A DNA stretch of 64,000 nt from Alicyclobacillus fructus (GTDB lineage Bacteria; Bacillota; Bacilli; Alicyclobacillales; Alicyclobacillaceae). The translations under genes were made by a program, and so were the position numbers. Location of the stretch: contig NZ_JAFMTY010000007.1 in NCBI RefSeq assembly GCF_017329605.1, forward strand, positions 1 through 64,000. Direction: 5' to 3'. Under the pieces are notes generated by a model. It was not told where the DNA came from, did no database searches, and was given only the letters and a program-made list of their open reading frames with translations. Shown here in pieces: positions 51,005 to 62,400 of the stretch (positions within the stretch are counted from its first letter, which is position 1; each line of letters begins with the position of its first letter).

Positions 51005-52903
51005 ATGGGTTTCATGGAACGCCTGAGCTCGTATCGCGCGGAGGAGGAAGCACTTCGCTGGCGAGGCACATTCGCAGACTATTTGGAACTCGTGCGTCAG
51101 AATCCCAACATCGCGAGAACGGCTCACGCTCGCATTTACGATATGATTGTCGCCGCTGGCGTGGAGACGGATGCCGACGGGAAACCGCATTACAAGTTCT
51201 TTGAAAAGGAGATTTTTGGACTCTCGGACACCATCGAGCGGCTCGTGGAGGAGTATTTTCACGCGGCGGCGCGGAGATTGGACGTCCGGAAACGGATCCT
51301 GCTCCTCATGGGCCCCGTATCGGGCGGCAAGTCCACCATCGTGACGCTGCTCAAGCGAGGGCTCGAACAGTACTCCCGCACATCGGAAGGCGCGCTGTAC
51401 GCGATTGCGGGATGTCCCATGCACGAAGAGCCGCTTCACCTCATCCCCAACGAGCTCCGGCCGGAGTTTGAGGCGGAGTTCGGCGTGAAGATCGAAGGCA
51501 ATCTCTGCCCGAGTTGCCGACTGCGGGTGGATGAGGAGTTTGGGGGACGGATCGAAGACGTGCCCGTGGAGCGGATTGTGTTTTCGGAAGAGCGGCGGGT
51601 CGGCATTGGCACGTTCAGCCCGTCCGATCCGAAATCGCAGGACATCGCCGATCTCACGGGCAGCGTCGATTTTTCCACCATCACCGAATACGGTTCCGAG
51701 TCCGATCCGCGGGCGTATCGGTTCGACGGGGAACTGAACAAGGCGAACCGCGGCCTGATGGAATTCCAGGAGATGCTGAAGTGCGATGAAAAATTTCTCT
51801 GGCATCTCCTCAGCCTGACGCAGGAGGGGAACTTCAAAGCGGGCAGGTTTGCGCTCATCTCCGCCGACGAGATGATCATCGCCCACACGAACGAGGCCGA
51901 GTACCGGTCGTTCATCGCCAACAAGAAGAACGAGGCGCTCCAGTCGCGCATGATTGTCATGCCGATTCCGTACAACCTGCGCGTCGACGATGAAGTCAAA
52001 ATATACGAGAAACTGGTACAGCAGAGCGATCTCAAAAACGTCCACATCGCGCCGCACGCGCTGCGCACGGCGGCCATCTTCTCGATTCTCACGCGCCTCA
52101 AGGAGTCGAAGAAGCAGGGCGTCGACCTGATGAAGAAGCTGTATCTGTACAACGGCCAGGCCGTCGAGGGTCTCAAAGATTCCGACGTCAAGGAGCTCAA
52201 AGCCGAGTTCCCCGACGAAGGCATGAGCGGCCTCGATCCGCGCTACATCATCAACCGGATCTCGACTGCGCTCATCCGCCGCGACACGCAGTGCATCAAC
52301 GCGCTCGACGTGCTGCGCGCCATCAAGGACGGGCTGGACCAACACCCGTCGATCACGCCGGAAGACCGCGAGCGCCTGTTGAACTTCGTGGCCATGGCGC
52401 GGCGCGAGTACGACGAAATGGCCAAGACCGAGGTGCAGAAGGCGTTCGTCTACTCTTTCGAAGAGTCGGCGAAGACCCTGCTCGACAACTACCTGGACAA
52501 CGTCGAGGCGTACTGCAATTGGCAAAAGATCAAGGATCCGTTGACCGGGGAGGAGATGGATCCGGACGAAAAGTTGATGCGATCCATCGAAGAACAAATC
52601 GGCATCTCCGAAAATGCCAAGCGGGCCTTTCGCGAGGAGATCCTCATCCGGATTTCGACCTACGCGCGCCGCGGCAAAAAGTTTGACTATCACTCGCATG
52701 AGCGTCTGCGCGAGGCCATTGAGAAGAAGCTGTTCGCCGATTTGAAGGACGTCGTGAAGATCACCACGTCCACCAAGACGCCGGATGAGCAGCAGCTGAA
52801 AAAGATCAATGAGGTGACGCGGCGACTGATCGACGAGCACGGGTATTGCCCCGTGTGTGCCAATGAGCTCCTGCGCTACACCGGAAGCCTGCTCAACCGC
52901 TGA
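51005..52903 (+). CDS. prkA: PrkA family serine protein kinase
   Basis: A 632-residue protein from ATG 51005 (AAGGAGG upstream). It has LLMGPVSGGKSTIVTLLKRG (AAA+ P-loop), FSPSDPKSQDIADLTGSVDF, and NRGLMEFQEMLK with the Walker B Glu area. The C-terminal kinase-like part is PrkA type. In Bacillus it is needed for sporulation. It runs with yhbH and spoVR in one operon, the order in many spore formers. Confidence 0.95.
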   Translation: MGFMERLSSYRAEEEALRWRGTFADYLELVRQNPNIARTAHARIYDMIVAAGVETDADGKPHYKFFEKEIFGLSDTIERLVEEYFHAAARRLDVRKRILLLMGPVSGGKSTIVTLLKRGLEQYSRTSEGALYAIAGCPMHEEPLHLIPNELRPEFEAEFGVKIEGNLCPSCRLRVDEEFGGRIEDVPVERIVFSEERRVGIGTFSPSDPKSQDIADLTGSVDFSTITEYGSESDPRAYRFDGELNKANRGLMEFQEMLKCDEKFLWHLLSLTQEGNFKAGRFALISADEMIIAHTNEAEYRSFIANKKNEALQSRMIVMPIPYNLRVDDEVKIYEKLVQQSDLKNVHIAPHALRTAAIFSILTRLKESKKQGVDLMKKLYLYNGQAVEGLKDSDVKELKAEFPDEGMSGLDPRYIINRISTALIRRDTQCINALDVLRAIKDGLDQHPSITPEDRERLLNFVAMARREYDEMAKTEVQKAFVYSFEESAKTLLDNYLDNVEAYCNWQKIKDPLTGEEMDPDEKLMRSIEEQIGISENAKRAFREEILIRISTYARRGKKFDYHSHERLREAIEKKLFADLKDVVKITTSTKTPDEQQLKKINEVTRRLIDEHGYCPVCANELLRYTGSLLNR

Positions 52904-52918
52904 CAGGAGGGGGAGACC

Positions 52919-54070
52919 ATGGTCGACTTCACACTGCAACGCGAAGACTGGTCACTCCACCGCAAAGGGCACATCGATCAAGAGCGCCATCGTGAAAAGG
53001 TGCGCGAGGCGATTCGCGAACATCTCGCCGATCTCGTCAGCGATGAGAGCCTGATCATGTCGGACGGGAAGCAGATTATCAAGATTCCCATCCGGTCCCT
53101 CGAGGAGTATCGCATTCGGTACAACTTTCAGAAAGGAAAGCACGTCGGCAGCGGCTCCGGCGACACCGCCGTGGGCGACCACGTCGCCCGCGGCCCGCCG
53201 GACGCCGATGGGCAACCCGGTCCGGGTCAGGGCGAGGGAGCCGGTTCGGAGCCGGGCGTCGACTACGCCGAGGCGGAAGTCACGCTGGAGGATGTCCAGC
53301 AGGAGTTGTTCCGCGAACTTGAACTTCCCGACCTCGCGGAAAAGGACGAAGCGGATATGGTCGTCGACACCGTGGAGTTTCGCGACGTGCGCAAGAAGGG
53401 CATCACCGCGAATATCGACAAAAAGCGGACGCTGCTTCAGGCCCTGCGCCACGCCAAGAAGGACGATCGCGTGGTCATCACGCCCGACGACCTGCGGTAC
53501 AAGACTTGGGAGACCATTGTCAAACCCGATTCGAATGCGGTCATCCTCGCCATGATGGACCTGTCGGGATCGATGGGCCTATTTGAAAAGTACTGTGCGC
53601 GGACCTTCTTCTTTTGGATGACGCGATTTTTGCGCACCAAATATGCGAACGTGCAGATCCGGTACATCGCGCACCACACCGAGGCGCACGAGGTCGACGA
53701 GGAGTACTTCTTTACCAAGGGCGAGAGCGGAGGCACCATCTGTTCGTCCGCGTATCAATACGCCCTGGACATGGTGAATCGCGAGTACCCGCCCGAGCGG
53801 TACAACATCTATCCGATTCATTTCTCGGACGGCGACAATCTCACGTCGGATAATGAAAAGTGTGTTCAACTGGTGAAGGATCTGTCGAGCGTGTCCCGCA
53901 TGTTCGGGTATGCGGAGGTCAACCAGTACTCTCGTTCCTCGACCCTGATGAGTGCGTATGGGAAGCTGCAAATTCCGCGCTTCCGGACCTACGTGATTCG
54001 GGATAAGTCGGAGATCTACGGTGCCCTTCGCCACTTCTTTTCGCAGCAGCAAGGGGTGAAGAGCGCATGA
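52919..54070 (+). CDS. yhbH: Sporulation protein YhbH (DUF444)
   Basis: A 383-residue protein from ATG 52919. It has [19 protein letters not shown] near residue 45, a Gly/Pro-rich hinge (about 90-115), and a von Willebrand-like region ([27 protein letters not shown] and [18 protein letters not shown]). DUF444 members are linked to PrkA in sporulation. It overlaps spoVR by 4 bases. Confidence 0.9.
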   Translation: MVDFTLQREDWSLHRKGHIDQERHREKVREAIREHLADLVSDESLIMSDGKQIIKIPIRSLEEYRIRYNFQKGKHVGSGSGDTAVGDHVARGPPDADGQPGPGQGEGAGSEPGVDYAEAEVTLEDVQQELFRELELPDLAEKDEADMVVDTVEFRDVRKKGITANIDKKRTLLQALRHAKKDDRVVITPDDLRYKTWETIVKPDSNAVILAMMDLSGSMGLFEKYCARTFFFWMTRFLRTKYANVQIRYIAHHTEAHEVDEEYFFTKGESGGTICSSAYQYALDMVNREYPPERYNIYPIHFSDGDNLTSDNEKCVQLVKDLSSVSRMFGYAEVNQYSRSSTLMSAYGKLQIPRFRTYVIRDKSEIYGALRHFFSQQQGVKSA

Positions 54071-55506
54071 CCCAGCAGGAACTGGCGGAGCTCGAGCGCT
54101 CCATTGAGCGAATGATGGATCTCGCTCGGGCGTTCGGGCTCGATTTCTATCCCATGCGATTCGAAGTCTGCCCGGCCGACGTGCTGTACACGTTTGGGGC
54201 GTACGGAATGCCGACCCGGTTCCACCACTGGTCGTTTGGAAAGACGTTCCACAGGATGAAGCTGGATTACGATCTCGGCTTGAGCCGAATCTATGAGCTT
54301 GTCATCAATTCCAATCCATGCTATGCCTTTTTGTTGGACGGGAACACCTTGTTGCAAAACAAGACCGTGTGCGCTCACGTGCTCGGTCACTGCGATTTCT
54401 TCAAGAACAACGCGGCGTTCCGCCATACGTCCCGCGATATGGTTGAACGTATGGCATCGAGCGCCGAGCGCATCTATCACTATGAACTCGAACACGGCCG
54501 GCGGCACGTCGAGGAGTTGCTGGACGCCGGCCTCGCCATCGCCGAACATGTCGATCCTTCGGAAGAAGGGCGCAATGCCCGGCGGGCCTCCAAGGAGCGC
54601 ATGTACCGCCAGCGCCTCGGGCAACGCCCGCAGTCGACGCGCAAGGTGCGGGAACCAGGGCCGTACGACGATCTGTTTGAACTCGACGGCCCGCTGCCCC
54701 AACCAGCGGAAGAGTTCATCCCGACGCGCATCCTGAACAAAGACGTCATGCTGTTCATCATTGAAAACAGCGATGCGTTGGAAGAGTGGGAACGGGACAT
54801 TCTCTCGATGCTGCGTGAGGAGATGCTCTACTTCTGGCCTCAGCTCGAGACGAAAATCATGAACGAAGGGTGGGCGACTTACTGGCACTTGCGCATCATG
54901 CGCGAGATGGATCTGTCGGACGAAGAGGCGGTCGAGTTCGCCAAGATGCACTCGGGCGTCGTTCTGCCCTCGCGGACCAGCATCAATCCGTATCACGTGG
55001 GTCTCGCCATTTGGGAAGACATCGAGCGGCGGTGGAACGAGCCGACGAAGGAAGAACAGGAGCGCTACGGCAGGCGCCCTGGGGAAGGCCGGGAGAAGAT
55101 GTTCGAGGTTCGCGAAGTCGAGACGGACGTCTCCTTCTTGCGCAACTATCTGACCAAAGACCTGATCGAGAAACTGGACCTGTACGTCTATCAGAAGGTC
55201 GGCAACGACTGGCGCGTCGTGGAGAAAGACTGGGAAAAGGTGCGAGACGCGCTCGTCGCCTCGCGGATCAATGGCGGAATCCCAGTCCTGTACGTCGAGG
55301 ACGGGGACTACCGGCGCAACGGGGAATTGCTCATTCGACACGCGTACGAGGGCATGGAGCTGGACCTTCGCCATCTTGAAAAAACCCTGCCCTACTTCTA
55401 CCGCCTGTGGGGGCGGCCGGTACACCTGCAGACCGTCGTCGAAGGGCGAGATGTGACCTTCACCTATGATGGAAAAAAGGTGCAGAGATCGTTCGCGAAA
55501 GATTGA
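54067..55506 (+). CDS. spoVR: SpoVR family stage V sporulation protein
   Basis: A 479-residue protein, overlapping yhbH by 4 bases. The family signature appears ([70 protein letters not shown]). It is linked to cortex formation in Bacillus. The gene length is normal. Confidence 0.95.
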   Translation: MTQQELAELERSIERMMDLARAFGLDFYPMRFEVCPADVLYTFGAYGMPTRFHHWSFGKTFHRMKLDYDLGLSRIYELVINSNPCYAFLLDGNTLLQNKTVCAHVLGHCDFFKNNAAFRHTSRDMVERMASSAERIYHYELEHGRRHVEELLDAGLAIAEHVDPSEEGRNARRASKERMYRQRLGQRPQSTRKVREPGPYDDLFELDGPLPQPAEEFIPTRILNKDVMLFIIENSDALEEWERDILSMLREEMLYFWPQLETKIMNEGWATYWHLRIMREMDLSDEEAVEFAKMHSGVVLPSRTSINPYHVGLAIWEDIERRWNEPTKEEQERYGRRPGEGREKMFEVREVETDVSFLRNYLTKDLIEKLDLYVYQKVGNDWRVVEKDWEKVRDALVASRINGGIPVLYVEDGDYRRNGELLIRHAYEGMELDLRHLEKTLPYFYRLWGRPVHLQTVVEGRDVTFTYDGKKVQRSFAKD

Positions 55507-55543
55507 CGGCCCACGCGCCGATACGCTACTCGTCAGGGCCCCT

Positions 55544-55564
55544 GCCCCGCCCGATGGGCGGGGC
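55544..55564 (+). terminator. GC-rich hairpin after spoVR
   Basis: GCCCCGCCC-GAT-GGGCGGGGC is a perfect nine-base stem and is followed only by TTCGG. It is a likely but weak terminator for the sporulation operon. Confidence 0.45.
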
Positions 55565-55670
55565 TTCGGCATGTCGGTGGTGGCACCATCCGCCCGCCAA
55601 CGGCGCTGAGGTCTGGCGGATGGTTGCGTTGCCTTTCGACGAGGTGGTGCAACGGTGCATGCGTCCAGGA

Positions 55671-55706
55671 GAGAGCGGCTGGGCATCACTCGCATCAGCC
55701 GCTCTC
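55671..55706. repeat. Perfect 11-base inverted repeat upstream of the DJ-1 gene
   Basis: GAGAGCGGCTG (55671-55681) and CAGCCGCTCTC (55696-55706) flank a 14-base loop. No T-run follows. It may be an attenuator, operator or part of a small RNA; otherwise the interval 55,507-55,799 holds nothing recognisable. Confidence 0.5.
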
Positions 55707-55737
55707 CGTTCGGTCACCCTGAGACGGTCAGCGCGAT

Positions 55738-55766
55738 TTGCACTCAGAAAGAAAAACTTCTAAGAT
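55738..55766 (+). promoter_or_regulatory. Sigma-A-like promoter of the DJ-1/PfpI gene
   Basis: TTGCAC (55738-55743) and TAAGAT (55761-55766) are separated by 17 bases, about 34 bases before the start codon at 55800. Confidence 0.5.
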
Positions 55767-55799
55767 GTAATCGACTATAAAAACGGAAGGGTGAGCGAG

Positions 55800-56468
55800 A
55801 TGGCCAAGAAGGTCCTCATGGTCGTCACGAGCGCGGATCAGATGACCGACGGACATCCGACCGGTCTTTGGTTGTCCGAGTTCGCCGAACCGTACACCGA
55901 GTTTAAGAAGGTTGGTTACGACATCACCGTGGCGAGCCCGCGCGGAGGGCAAGCGCCCATCGACGAGCGCAGCGTCCAAAACGGCGAACTCCATCAATGG
56001 CCCGAGGCCGTCGAGGTTCTGAAGCAGACCGTTCCTCTTTCGCAGGTGTCGGCTTCGGATTACGACGCCATCTTCCTGCCCGGCGGTCACGGCACCATGT
56101 TCGATTTTCCAAACAGCGCCGAACTGCAGGCGCTCATACGCGCGTTCGCCGAGTCCGGCAAAGTCGTCGCAGCCGTATGCCACGGTCCGGCTGGATTGGT
56201 CAACGTGCGGCTTTCGAACGGCGAGCCGCTCGTCAAGGGCAAACGAGTCACGGCCTTCACGGACGAGGAGGAGCGGGCCGTCAAGCTCGACGACAAAGTT
56301 CCCTTTATGTTGGAGACGAAGTTGCGCGAGCTAGGCGCGCAGTTTGTGGCTCAGCCGATGTGGGCCGATCACGTCGAACGAGACGGAAACCTCATCACCG
56401 GTCAAAACCCGCAGTCCGGGATCAGCGCTGCAAAAGCTGTCATCCAGGCGCTCGAGGCGTCGCGCTGA
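55800..56468 (+). CDS. DJ-1/PfpI family protein (type 1 glutamine amidotransferase-like, Hsp31-like)
   Basis: A 222-residue protein from ATG 55800 (GGAAGGG upstream; GTG 55791 alternative). It has HPTGLWLSEFAEPY with the conserved Glu, YDAIFLPGGHGTMFDFP and VAAVCHGPAGLV with the catalytic Cys-His. Hsp31-like members act as glyoxalase III or deglycase. The locus is probably a stress gene. A strong terminator follows. Confidence 0.9.
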   Translation: MAKKVLMVVTSADQMTDGHPTGLWLSEFAEPYTEFKKVGYDITVASPRGGQAPIDERSVQNGELHQWPEAVEVLKQTVPLSQVSASDYDAIFLPGGHGTMFDFPNSAELQALIRAFAESGKVVAAVCHGPAGLVNVRLSNGEPLVKGKRVTAFTDEEERAVKLDDKVPFMLETKLRELGAQFVAQPMWADHVERDGNLITGQNPQSGISAAKAVIQALEASR

Positions 56469-56489
56469 CGCGGTTTGCGTTTTCTAGGC

Positions 56490-56530
56490 ATCCCGCCCCA
56501 CAGATCCTCGCGTGGGGGCGGGATTTTTTT
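56490..56530 (+). terminator. Intrinsic terminator after the DJ-1/PfpI gene
   Basis: ATCCCGCCCC (56490-56499) pairs with GGGGCGGGAT (56515-56524), and seven T follow. It isolates the upstream gene from the Wadjet operon. Confidence 0.85.
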
Positions 56531-56673
56531 ACGCCTGCGCCCGTTGTTACGGAGCCAAACGTTTTCTCATCCTCACCGCTTTCCGGACAACCCGTTCGCT
56601 CCATGTCCTCGGGAATGAGGTAAGATGTGAGGCAAGGATGGTGGATGGAGCCCGTCCCCTTGGGGGTGAGCGT

Positions 56674-58167
56674 TTGCCAAACATCGGCCCAGAACATCTG
56701 AAGCCCTTGTCCGAATTCAAATACCTCAACGCGGAGAACGTTTCGCGTTATCGTCTGATCATGCGCGTTTTCTATGAAAATCACATGAAGCTTCGCTACT
56801 GGCTTCGCCCCTTGGACGTTCACGGCGCCGTGCTCGAAACGGGCCTCATCCAGGACTACACCCTGGAGCAGTGCGAACAGGATCTCCAGGTGTTGCACGA
56901 GTGGGGCAACCTGGAGTGTCAACAAGACAAGGCCAAATCCACAAGCATCGAGGAATTCAAGAAAAGGCGATTTCGATATCAGATGACCGCGGCGGCGGTC
57001 GAGATCGAGCGACTGTTGGAATCGCTGAAACGGGTGCAGGGATATGGCGGCGAACTCGACGCCGGGCCGCTCGAAACCATTCTGCAACGCCTGCGAGACG
57101 TGCGCGATCGCGGCACACAGATGCCTCCCGCCGAGGCCTTCGCGCTGTGGAAGGAACTCCAGGACCGATTTCGGAAGCTGCACGAGAACGCCGTCGACTA
57201 CTATGCGCAGATCTCAAGCACCAAGGCAGAAGCCCTCATGCAGACGGCGGCGTTTCTCACCTTCAAAGAGGACTTGCGCCGCTATCTTCAGCGGTTTGCG
57301 CTCGGGTTGCAACAGTTCGGCGCGCACATCGAAGGCATGCTTCGGGCGCTTCCTGCCGAAACGGTTGAGGCTTTTCTTGAGCGCGTCACACGCGGAGAAA
57401 TGGAGATTCCGAATCTGGAGGATGCGCGCGATTTCGACGAGCGCATCGCCGCGCACCGGGAGGAGTGGGCTTCGTTTGTGGCCTGGTTCTTGGGTTCCGA
57501 CAGCGACGAGAGCGAGGTCGTGAAACTGGAACGGGCGACGAAAGAGGCCATCGGCCGCGTGGTTCGGCAGGCGCTGGCGCTGCAAGAGCAGGCGCGCGCC
57601 GGGGTCAGCCGGAGACGCGATCTTGCTTACCTCGCGCAGTGGTTCATGCGCCTGGACTCCATAGAGGACGCCCACCGCCTAGGAGCGGTCGTCTTTGGCC
57701 TGTACGTGCCGCGCCACTTTCAGGGAGAACCGCCGCGATCGACGGACTCGGCCGATTGCTCCATGTGGGAGGAGACTCCCTTGTTTCGCGCGCTGTCGCC
57801 CAAAACGCGCGGGCCGCGGCAGCGACTGGCCATCTCGCCCGTCCGGGATCGCGCGGTTCAAAAGGCCAGGGCCATGGAGGCGTGGCGCGCGTCGCAGGCC
57901 AGCGCGCGCGACCTCGAGCGCAGGTGGCTCCGGGAAGGGACGTTTGCCATTTCGGATTATGAGCAGCTCGAGCTTGAAGATCGCCAGCTGTTGCTGCAGT
58001 GGATCAGCCGGGCGCTGGCGAGACCCAATCACCGATTCCGCCATGCGGAGGGTTTTCAAATTCGCGTCGAACTTCCGCCGAAGGGAGATCGTCACCGCAT
58101 TTCCTTCCCGGACGGTGAGATGGAAATGCCCAATTTTCGCTTTCATATCTGGAGGGAAGGACCGTGA
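56674..58167 (+). CDS. jetA: Wadjet protein JetA (TIGR02677/DUF2397)
   Basis: A 497-residue protein. TTG 56674 has GGGGGTGAG upstream; ATG 56638 is an alternative. It begins LKPLSEFKYLNAENVSRYRLIMRVFYENH, the DUF2397 signature, and stays helical through most of its length. JetA is the kleisin-like part of Wadjet, bridging the JetC SMC heads. The operon context (jetA-jetB-jetC-jetD, all overlapping) supports the call. Confidence 0.85.
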   Translation: MPNIGPEHLKPLSEFKYLNAENVSRYRLIMRVFYENHMKLRYWLRPLDVHGAVLETGLIQDYTLEQCEQDLQVLHEWGNLECQQDKAKSTSIEEFKKRRFRYQMTAAAVEIERLLESLKRVQGYGGELDAGPLETILQRLRDVRDRGTQMPPAEAFALWKELQDRFRKLHENAVDYYAQISSTKAEALMQTAAFLTFKEDLRRYLQRFALGLQQFGAHIEGMLRALPAETVEAFLERVTRGEMEIPNLEDARDFDERIAAHREEWASFVAWFLGSDSDESEVVKLERATKEAIGRVVRQALALQEQARAGVSRRRDLAYLAQWFMRLDSIEDAHRLGAVVFGLYVPRHFQGEPPRSTDSADCSMWEETPLFRALSPKTRGPRQRLAISPVRDRAVQKARAMEAWRASQASARDLERRWLREGTFAISDYEQLELEDRQLLLQWISRALARPNHRFRHAEGFQIRVELPPKGDRHRISFPDGEMEMPNFRFHIWREGP

Positions 58168-59408
58168 GGCGAACGCGTTTGCGCGATGAGCGCGCCGAAC
58201 TCCAGGAGGCGGCCCGCATCCTCTTGTCGCGACCCTGGGTCACGAAACAGGGGCAACCGGAAGAGTATCGGCTGATCTATCGTCACCAGGACGCGTTGCG
58301 CCAATGGTTTCAACGGATGGCGGGCTGGGCTCTGGTCGTGACCACGGAGATGGCCAAACTCGAGAAGCAGCCGGCTGTGCATCAGCCGTGGATGCGGATC
58401 CCGGAGTTTCTTCACCCGCGCGACTATGCGCTGTTTGCCTATGCGCTCTGGTTCCTCGAGGGACTCCAGCGCGACGAACAGTTTCTATTGTCCGATCTCA
58501 TCGACGCCATCGGTGAGGAGGCGCTGAGGAACGGCGTTCACTTCGACTGGACGAGCTATGAGCATCGCCTGTCCATGGTTCGCGCACTGAAAAAGTTGCG
58601 CGATCTCGGCGTGCTTCAGGCGGTCGACGGCGAAGAGATGGGGTGGGCGCGCGATGAGAACCAGAACGTGCTGTACGAGGCGACGCGCGTCTCTCGCTAC
58701 GTGATGAACCGATTTCCGCGCGACTTTGCGTCCTATCAGACCATTGATGAGCTGTACGAGGCGGACACTTTCATCGGCGCGGACGGATCGACCGAGCTCG
58801 AATCGTGGGCCGCGGCGCACAGACGACACCGCGTGATTCGAAGGTTTCTCGTGGAGCCGGTCGTGTACGACGCGGATTTCTCGGACGATGAGCGGCGATA
58901 CGTCCAGACGCAGCGGAGTTTCCTTGTGGACCGCATCGAGCAGGCGACGGGGCTCGTGGGCAGGCGGTTCCGCGAGGGCCTCCTTTTCACCTGGACCGAA
59001 TCGACCAGCGAATTCGAGCTGTTCCCAGGGGACTCGACGCTGTCGGACGTATGCCTCTTGGTCGCCCATGCGCTGGTGCAACGCGTGCGCGCAGGGGATG
59101 CTTCCATCACGCCGGCTGACGACGGGCGATACCACATGCCGCTCACGGGGCTGGAGGCGGTCGTGATGGAACTTCGCGAGCGACACGCCGCCCGCTGGTC
59201 CAAGGAGCTCCGCGAGAAGGGCATTGCAGCCCTGACGCGCGATTTGCTCACGACGATGGCAGAATGGCGGTTCGTGCATTGGGACGGCGCGGACGTGTGG
59301 CTTCTTCCCGCGCTTTCGCGCTACGTCGGCGCGTACATGACCGATGGCCACGAAGAGGAGGGGGCTCATGCCGGAGCGATACCGATTGTCCCGAGCGGGA
59401 CTGTTTAA
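58164..59408 (+). CDS. jetB: Wadjet protein JetB (TIGR02678/DUF2398)
   Basis: A 414-residue protein from GTG 58164 (GGAGGGAAGG upstream), overlapping jetA. It reads ELQEAARILLSRPWVTKQGQPEEYRLIYRHQDALRQWF at the start, the DUF2398 signature, then a winged-helix-like part. JetB is the KITE-like subunit. It overlaps jetC by 41 bases. Confidence 0.85.
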   Translation: MRRTRLRDERAELQEAARILLSRPWVTKQGQPEEYRLIYRHQDALRQWFQRMAGWALVVTTEMAKLEKQPAVHQPWMRIPEFLHPRDYALFAYALWFLEGLQRDEQFLLSDLIDAIGEEALRNGVHFDWTSYEHRLSMVRALKKLRDLGVLQAVDGEEMGWARDENQNVLYEATRVSRYVMNRFPRDFASYQTIDELYEADTFIGADGSTELESWAAAHRRHRVIRRFLVEPVVYDADFSDDERRYVQTQRSFLVDRIEQATGLVGRRFREGLLFTWTESTSEFELFPGDSTLSDVCLLVAHALVQRVRAGDASITPADDGRYHMPLTGLEAVVMELRERHAARWSKELREKGIAALTRDLLTTMAEWRFVHWDGADVWLLPALSRYVGAYMTDGHEEEGAHAGAIPIVPSGTV

Positions 59409-62400
59409 TTTCTGGTTGTACGATGACGAGGTGCTTGAGTTCGATCACGGCCGACTGTTGCTGCGCGGTCCGAACGGCGCCGGGAAGTCCGTCACCATGC
59501 AGTCGCTTCTGCCGCTCGTCCTGGATGGCGACAAGCGGCCGGTGCGGCTCGATCCATTCGGGTCGCGGGACCGCAAGATCGAGTTCTACTTGCTCGGGGA
59601 CGATCAGAGCGGAGTGCAGGATCGGATTGGCTACCTGTGGCTCGAGTTTGTGCGCGGCGAGGGAGTTCAGGCGGCTTATGTGACCGTCGGGATCGGGCTG
59701 CGAGCGACCCGCGGGCGCGCCTCGGTGCAGTTCTGGGGGTTTGCCGTCACCGATGGACGCCGGGTGGGCAAGGATTTGGTCCTGTACGACGAATCGCTCT
59801 ATCTCAAAGAGGGCCAGAAATACCCCCTGGATCAGGCAAGATTGAGCGAGGTGTTGGGACAGGGTGGCCAGGTGGTGCGGTCGCAAGAGGAGTATCAGGC
59901 CCTCGTCAACCGGCTGCTGTTCGGCTACCGCGACATCAGCGCATATGAGGATCTTCTGAACCTCATGATTCAGGTCCGATCGCCGAAGCTGTCCAAGGAA
60001 TTCAAACCGTCCACCATGTACGAGACGCTGTACAGCGCGCTTCCTCCCGTCGGAGAAGAAGAGCTCGCGTCGCTCGCCAATATGCTCGAAGATTTGGATG
60101 AGCATGCGGCGAACCTGGAGGAGACGGTGCAACACCGCACGTACGCGGAACAGCTGCACCGCGCGTACGACCGCTACAATCGCGTCGTGCTGTTTCAGAG
60201 GGCGCGCGCCGCGCATGAGGCGCTGAAGGCGGAGGACGAAGCGCAGGATCAAGTGCAGGCGGCGCAAAACGACTTGGGCGATCTCGTCCGCCAGCTCGGC
60301 GATCTCGAGCGGGAGATGGCGGAGGTCCAAGAGGGTGAGCGCCGCGCCGAGGCTGAGCTCGAGGCACTCGAGCATTCCGAGGCGATGGGCATCCAAAAGG
60401 AGCTCGAGCGGATTCAGGAGCAGGTGGAAGATCTGGCGAAGCAGGAGGCCCGCGCCCAAGAAACGCTTCGCAAGGTCGAGCAGGAGATCCGGGACAAAGA
60501 GGAACGACTGGATGGCGTCGAGGCCGAACGGGCGGAGAGGGCTCGGCGTATCGCATCTCAGCGGGAGACGCTGGAGGAACTTGCGGATGCGGCGGAATTT
60601 GTGGGGCACGCCGTGTACGCAAGTGCCGATGGCGAAGTGTACCCCGACGAGATATTCAGGCAATGGCTCGCCGAAGTAAGCCGGCATGATGAGCGCCTGG
60701 AACGTGCCATCTCACTGGGGCAGGAGGAACTCAAAGCCCGCGAGCGGATGGTCGAGGTCGAGCGGGCCATGGGTGAGGCCGCCAAGCAGCGGGACGCGGA
60801 AGAGGCGAATCTGCGCGCGGCCGAAAGTCGGATGGAGGAAGCCATCCAAGCGCAAGAGGACGCCGTGTTTCGCTGGTATCAAGGGCTTGTCGCTCTTCCC
60901 GCGACGGATGAGGTATGGCGGGCGTCGTTGTACGCTTTGCGAGAGTATCCGGCGACGACCTACGAGGACGTGATGCGCCCGTTCCGCAGGGTGCACGAGG
61001 AAGCCGTGATGGCGGTGACCGAACGGCAGTCCGAACTCCGCGCGGCCATGGAACAGCGCGCTAAGGCGAAGCGCGAGCTGGAGCAGGAGCTCGCAGCGTG
61101 GCGCGATCGCAAAGATCCTGAGCCATTGCGAAGTGAGGCGCGGGCCGCTTCGCGCAAGCGCCGGCAGATGGCGGGCGGTGTAGGCGCGCCGCTCTACATG
61201 GCGTGCGAGTTCCACGACGGCGTGGATCCCAGGACGCAGGCGGCCTTGGAACGTGCGCTGGAAGCCGCTGGGCTCATCGATGCGTGGATCTCGCCCGTGC
61301 CGCCCGACGTGGAGCCGGGAGAAGAAGAGGTGTGGATTGCACCCCGGCCTGCGCTTTGGGGTTACACGCTCGCCGACTTTTTGCGGCCGATGGTTCCCGA
61401 GGGTTCTGGGCTCACGGCTGCCGATATCGAAGACGCCCTGCGCACCGTCGTGATCGGAGAGGAGATGGAGGTTGGCCAGGCCGCCGTTTCGCCGGACGGA
61501 CGGTATCGCATCGGGCCGCTCGTGGGTCACGTCGACGAAAAGCCGCAGGCCGAATGGATTGGCTACGAGGCGAGGCGGCGCACCAAACGCGCGCGGATCG
61601 AGGCCCTTGAGGCGGCCATTGCGGATGTGGAGGCCGAGATCGCGCGCATCGCAGCAGACATCGACGCAGCGGGCCGCCATCGCACACAGCTCGACGAGGA
61701 GTGGAGGGCGTTTCCGCCTGAGGATCCCCTGCGCCGGGCACGGGACGAGGTCGATCGCGCCAAGCTGCGCCTGGACGAGGCGGTTCGGGCCCTTGCGCGG
61801 CAGACCGAGGTGTATCAGAATGCGCGCGCGGATTGGCGTCTTCGCGAAGAGGCCTGGCTGGCGGAGCGCTCTGGATGGACCAGATGTTCGCAGCTCGACG
61901 ATTTTGTCGAAGCTCGGAGGCAATTGCGGACGTATCGGGACGAGCTGCATCTTTTTCGCAGCTTGCAAACGGAATATGTCGCCCTCAGCCGCGAAGCGGA
62001 ACAACTGATGAACTTTCTCAAGGAGGCGCGAGGGCGGGCGGACGATGAGCGGCAGAACCGCCTGGAGATTCGGCAAAAGCGAGAACGCCTGGATCGGAGC
62101 GCCGCGGCGCTCAGGGAACAGCTGAAGGCGCTTGGCGTGATCGACCTGTACGAGCGCCAGCGAGCGCTGCGCGGGCGCAGAGAAGCGTTACGGAAGCGGG
62201 CCGAGGAACTCAGGAGGACGCGGCAGACGTTCGACGAGAAGAAGGGCATGGCGACCGAGCGGCTCGAGCAAGCGCAGCGCGCGCTCCGGGCCCAGGAGGA
62301 GGAAGTGCAGCGCGCGCTTCAGGCGCTCGCCCGAGAATGGGCGCTTGGACTTGTGGACGGCGTCGCGGAGGATCTGCGCGAACCCGCGGGTAGGCAGGCT